In this document: positions 4,611 through 7,455 of the stretch, piece by piece
How positions within the stretch are numbered: position 1 is the stretch's first letter
Layout: every line of letters begins with the position of its first letter
Assembly: GCA_036337765.1 (NCBI GenBank)
Contig: JAYZDP010000189.1
Span: forward strand, 1-7,455
DNA length: 7,455 bases
Direction: 5' to 3'
From: JAYZDP01 sp036337765
GTDB taxonomy: Bacteria > Acidobacteriota > Thermoanaerobaculia > Multivoradales > Multivoraceae
Translations under genes and position numbers: made by a program
The notes under the pieces: generated by a model
What the model was told of the DNA's origin: nothing
Seen by the model: the letters and a program-made list of their open reading frames with translations, nothing else
Databases searched by the model: none

Positions 4611-6854
4611 ATGACCCTCCCCTCGTGGAAAGACACGCTGGGAGATCGGATTCCGCCGCATCTAGAGGACGAGATCGGGATCTTCGAGACCCAGCTCGAA
4701 CTGAAGCGGCAGGACAAGATCGACGACAAGATCTTCGCCGAGACCCGTCTGCGACGCGGCGTCTACGGCCAGCGCTACGACAACGGCTTCCGACACGACG
4801 GTAGCGAGAGCCGCCCGATCTCGTACCCGTCGGACGAGCTGACCAAGGGTCCGACGACGATGTGGGACGCACCAGGGATGCAGCGCATCAAGATCCCGTT
4901 CGGCGGGCTCGACTCCGACCAGCTCGAGGTGCTCTCAGATCTGGCTGAGGAGTACTCCGACGCGATCCTCCACGTAACTACACGCCAGGACTTCCAGCTG
5001 CACTTCATCCACATCGAGGACACTCCGGACCTCATGCGGCGACTCGCGGCCGTGGGTATCACGACACTGGAAGCTTGCGGCAACACGGTGCGTAACGTCA
5101 CGGCGTGCCCCAAGTCGGGAGTTTGCGCCGACGAGGCGTTCGACGTCTCCCCCTACGCCCGCGCACTGGCCACTTTCCTGTTGGGCCACAAGGATGCGCA
5201 GGATTTCGGCCGTAAGTTCAAGATCTCTTTCTCCGGCTGTGGCGGGGCGGCCTGCGGGCTGGCCCACATGCACGACCTTGGCGTCGTGGCCGCCACCCGC
5301 AAGATCGACGGCGCCGAGGTGCGTGGCTTCGAGGTGTATGTCGGTGGGGGCTTGGGTGCGGTTCCGCACCAGGCCGCGCTCTTCGACGACTTTCTCGCCG
5401 AGGACGAGCTGCTGCCGACGGCACAGGCGATCTGTCGGGTGTTCGCGCGCCTGGGTGAGAAGCGGAACCGGGCCCGTGCTCGGTTGAAGTTTCTGGTCGC
5501 CAACCTCGGGCTGGACGAGTTCAAACGGTTGGTGGCCGTGGAGAAGGAGGGCATTCCCGCCGACGAGCGGTGGAGTGCCTTTCTCGACGACCTGGGCGTG
5601 GTCGACGAGGAGCCTTCGCGCGAAGGTGTGCCTCTCGGCGACGCCGCGGTGTCTGCGGATCTGGCGGCTTGGCGTGAGACCAACGTCGAGCAGCAGAAGG
5701 AGCGCGGCTACGTGATCGCCACTATCAGCTTGCCGTTGGGCGATCTGAGCTCGGAGCAGGGTCGGGCGTTGGCATCGATCGCGCGCACATTCAACGGTGG
5801 GCTCCTGCGCACGACGGTCGAGCAGAACGTCGTGCTGCGCTGGATCTCCGAGGCTGATCTCCCAGATCTGCACGCCGATCTGGTGACTTGTAATCTCGCC
5901 GAGGCCGGGGCCGCGACCCTCGTCGACATTACTGCCTGCCCAGGGACCGACACCTGCAAGCTCGGGATCTCCTCATCGCGGGGCCTGGCGGCCGAGCTGC
6001 GCAAGCGCATCGCCGCCTGCAGCTCCGAGCTCGACGCTGCGGTGCGCGGGCTCAAGATCAAGATCTCGGGCTGCTTTAACTCCTGTGGGCAACATCACAT
6101 CGCCGACATCGGCTTCTACGGGGTGAGCCGTAAGGTCGGGGGCCACACGGTGCCGCACTTCCAGCTCGTGCTGGGCGGGCAGACGGTCGACAACGCCGCG
6201 GCGTACGGGCTGGCGACGGTCGCGATCCCGTCCAAGAGAATTCCCGAGGTGGTCGATCGGCTGACCGAGGCGTATATCGGCGAGCGCGATGGGCAGGAGA
6301 GCTTTCAGGACTTTGTGCGCCGCACGGGCAAGGCCAAGCTACGGACTCTGCTCGAAGACCTCATCCCGGTGCCGGCCCATTCCGAGGATGCCTCTTACTA
6401 CTCCGACTGGGGCGACCCACGGGAGTACACGATCGGCGACCTGGGGATCGGCGAGTGTGCCGGCGAGGTGGTCTCGATCGTCGAGTTTGGCCTGTCGTCG
6501 AGCGAGCGGATCGTCTTCGAGGCACTCGACGATCTCGAGGGGGGTGATGCCGATCAGGCGGCCGCGAAGGCCCGGGATGCAATGCTTCAGGCCGCCAAAG
6601 CGATCACTCAGTCGCAGAACATCGACGTCACCGACAACCCGGACGACATCCTCGACGAGTTCCGCTCCCGCTTCTATGACACCGAGATCTTCTTCGATCC
6701 TTTCGCGGGAGCGAAGTTCGCGAACTACTTGTTCAAGGCGCACGACGAGCCGCTGGTCACTCCATCGCCGGACCAGGCCCACCGTCGGATCGAGGAGGCG
6801 CAGCTCTTCATCGAGGCCGCGCACGCCTGCTACAACAAGTTGACGCCGGTTTGA
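4611..6854 (+). CDS. Siroheme/[4Fe-4S] sulfite or nitrite reductase with C-terminal extension
   Basis: A 747-residue cytosolic hemoprotein expected to carry out six-electron reduction of sulfite to sulfide or nitrite to ammonia. Substrate is not decidable by eye; an assimilatory role is likely. The two ferredoxin-like/catalytic pseudo-repeats are visible. First half: QRIKIPFGG (91-99), TTRQDFQLHFIHIED (123-137), GNTVRNVTACP (157-167), RKFKISFSGC (201-210). Second half: RTTVEQNVVLRWI (400-412), DITACPGTDTC (439-449), KIKISGCFNSCGQHH (482-496). Cluster/siroheme cysteines are C443, C449, C488 and C492. By alignment from memory with E. coli CysI, R92, R161, K202 and K204 correspond to the anion-binding R83, R153, K215 and K217. 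Unusually, the first half also has four cysteines (C166, C172, C210, C215). Residues from about 590 form an extension, first DWGDPREYTIGDLGIGECAGE, then mostly helices, possibly HEPN-like. No flavoprotein subunit is adjacent, so ferredoxin is the likely donor. Preceded by an operator-like dyad. Confidence 0.92.
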   Translation: MTLPSWKDTLGDRIPPHLEDEIGIFETQLELKRQDKIDDKIFAETRLRRGVYGQRYDNGFRHDGSESRPISYPSDELTKGPTTMWDAPGMQRIKIPFGGLDSDQLEVLSDLAEEYSDAILHVTTRQDFQLHFIHIEDTPDLMRRLAAVGITTLEACGNTVRNVTACPKSGVCADEAFDVSPYARALATFLLGHKDAQDFGRKFKISFSGCGGAACGLAHMHDLGVVAATRKIDGAEVRGFEVYVGGGLGAVPHQAALFDDFLAEDELLPTAQAICRVFARLGEKRNRARARLKFLVANLGLDEFKRLVAVEKEGIPADERWSAFLDDLGVVDEEPSREGVPLGDAAVSADLAAWRETNVEQQKERGYVIATISLPLGDLSSEQGRALASIARTFNGGLLRTTVEQNVVLRWISEADLPDLHADLVTCNLAEAGAATLVDITACPGTDTCKLGISSSRGLAAELRKRIAACSSELDAAVRGLKIKISGCFNSCGQHHIADIGFYGVSRKVGGHTVPHFQLVLGGQTVDNAAAYGLATVAIPSKRIPEVVDRLTEAYIGERDGQESFQDFVRRTGKAKLRTLLEDLIPVPAHSEDASYYSDWGDPREYTIGDLGIGECAGEVVSIVEFGLSSSERIVFEALDDLEGGDADQAAAKARDAMLQAAKAITQSQNIDVTDNPDDILDEFRSRFYDTEIFFDPFAGAKFANYLFKAHDEPLVTPSPDQAHRRIEEAQLFIEAAHACYNKLTPV

Positions 6855-6856
6855 GG
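6853..6856 (+). promoter_or_regulatory. GAGG ribosome-binding site overlapping the reductase stop codon
   Basis: GAGG, built partly from the TGA stop at 6852-6854, lies five bases before the GTG at 6862. It supports that GTG start and implies that the downstream gene is translated in coupling with the reductase. Confidence 0.6.
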
Positions 6857-6861
6857 TTCGC

Positions 6862-7455
6862 GTGGATACCGCCAAGATCGACCTGAAGGTCTACGCTGCC
6901 TCGACCGGCAACGGCTCGGGAGCGTCCGGGCTCGAACTCGACAGGCTGATCCCTGTCTTCCATCGCTGGATCAAAGAGTCGCGCCTCGTCGAGCTACCGA
7001 TCGACGTCGTCGACTACAGCCACGTTCCGGACGGACCGGGAGTGCTGTTGGTGTGTCACGACGCGCAGTACGGAGTCGAGGGCGGGGACGGGGAGCTCGG
7101 CTTGCTCTACAGTCGTCGGCGCGAGACCCATCCCTCCCTGGGCGGCATCGCGACGCTCGAGGACCGTATCGAGTCCGTCTTCGAGCGGGCGCTGGCGGCG
7201 TGCGCTCGGCTGCAGATCGAGGCCAGTCTAGGGGGCCGGCTACGCTTTCCCAGCGATCACTTCCTGCTGCGCGTGAACGATCGTCGCATCGGTGAGGAGA
7301 GCTTCGGGGATCTCTCAACGGCGCTGCACTCGTTCTTCGCCCGCCTGCTGCCGCAGACCGAGGTTTCGATCGAGGTCGCAACGGAGGCAGGGCGAGTGGC
7401 GGCACGGATCTCGGTAGCTGGGCAGCCCGGGGCGACGGCGCTCTCGCAACGGCTG
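6862..7455 (+). CDS. Unrecognised protein coupled to the reductase (3' end outside window)
   Basis: An uninterrupted frame of 198 codons from GTG 6862 to the window edge, beginning VDTAKIDLKVYAASTG. I do not recognise a named family. It looks like a soluble, acidic alpha/beta protein with no signal peptide or membrane segment. Notable stretches are LIPVFHRWIKESRLVELPIDVVDYSHVPD (residues 29-57), the core GPGVLLVCHDAQYGVEG (58-74), ELGLLYSRRRE (78-88), a helix around 98-121 (ATLEDRIESVFERALAACAR) and LRFPSDHFLLRVNDRR (about 127-142). The VCHDAQY block holds one Cys and one His that could bind metal or be catalytic, but there is no supporting motif. GC-rich codon use matches the neighbours, confirming that it is coding. 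It begins seven bases after the reductase stop with a GAGG site, so it is almost certainly in the same operon and probably an accessory factor, perhaps for siroheme/sulfur metabolism (inference). Confidence 0.75.
   Translation, partial: MDTAKIDLKVYAASTGNGSGASGLELDRLIPVFHRWIKESRLVELPIDVVDYSHVPDGPGVLLVCHDAQYGVEGGDGELGLLYSRRRETHPSLGGIATLEDRIESVFERALAACARLQIEASLGGRLRFPSDHFLLRVNDRRIGEESFGDLSTALHSFFARLLPQTEVSIEVATEAGRVAARISVAGQPGATALSQRL

Noticed and set aside
4251..4872. Long minus-strand open frames across the membrane protein and reductase 5' region
   Set aside because: Arg/Ser-rich, low-quality products without recognisable motifs; antisense shadows of GC-rich genes, and they would cover the clear promoter region.
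4935..5873. 312-codon minus-strand open frame opposite the reductase
   Set aside because: It is antisense to highly conserved catalytic sequence and its product shows no family motif; typical of GC-rich codon bias.

Overview
This is a GC-rich, gene-dense bacterial window (by eye about two thirds G+C, with a strong preference for G or C at third codon positions). Genes are tightly packed with frequent stop/start overlaps and some GTG starts. Nothing fixes the taxon. The two-ORF XdhC arrangement and the long sulfite/nitrite reductase with a C-terminal extension suggest a high-GC, possibly uncultured, environmental bacterium (for example of the delta-proteobacterial/Myxococcota type or an actinobacterium). 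That placement is inference only. I see no mobile element, CRISPR array, tRNA or rRNA.

Left edge (1-600): the last 47 codons of a putative alpha/beta-hydrolase-type esterase on the plus strand meet, tail to tail and overlapping, a minus-strand GNAT acetyltransferase whose C-terminal third looks lost or frameshifted.

First operon (about 600-3556, plus strand): a short XdhC/CoxI-domain protein, a second XdhC protein carrying the Rossmann domain, a MobA/MocA-like nucleotidyltransferase and a complete type I mannose-6-phosphate isomerase (manA). The last three overlap or abut. The first three are the usual maturation kit that loads a modified molybdenum cofactor into xanthine dehydrogenase/CO dehydrogenase-family hydroxylases. 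No such hydroxylase is visible here. The coupling of manA to this kit is not obviously explained by function.

Middle (3556-4488): a convergent hairpin separates manA from a minus-strand YkoF/MTH1187-type thiamine-binding protein. Divergent to that is a small multi-pass membrane protein of the DUF4203/TMEM198-like kind.

Right part (4489-7455): an AT-rich promoter/operator island precedes a 747-residue siroheme/[4Fe-4S] sulfite or nitrite reductase. Seven bases after it starts an unrecognised protein that runs off the window. The reductase keeps the canonical active-site residues, has an extra cysteine quartet in its first half and carries a C-terminal extension of about 155 residues. This reductase, its unknown partner and their dyad operator are the part of the window most worth follow-up. 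The rest is ordinary housekeeping and accessory metabolism.
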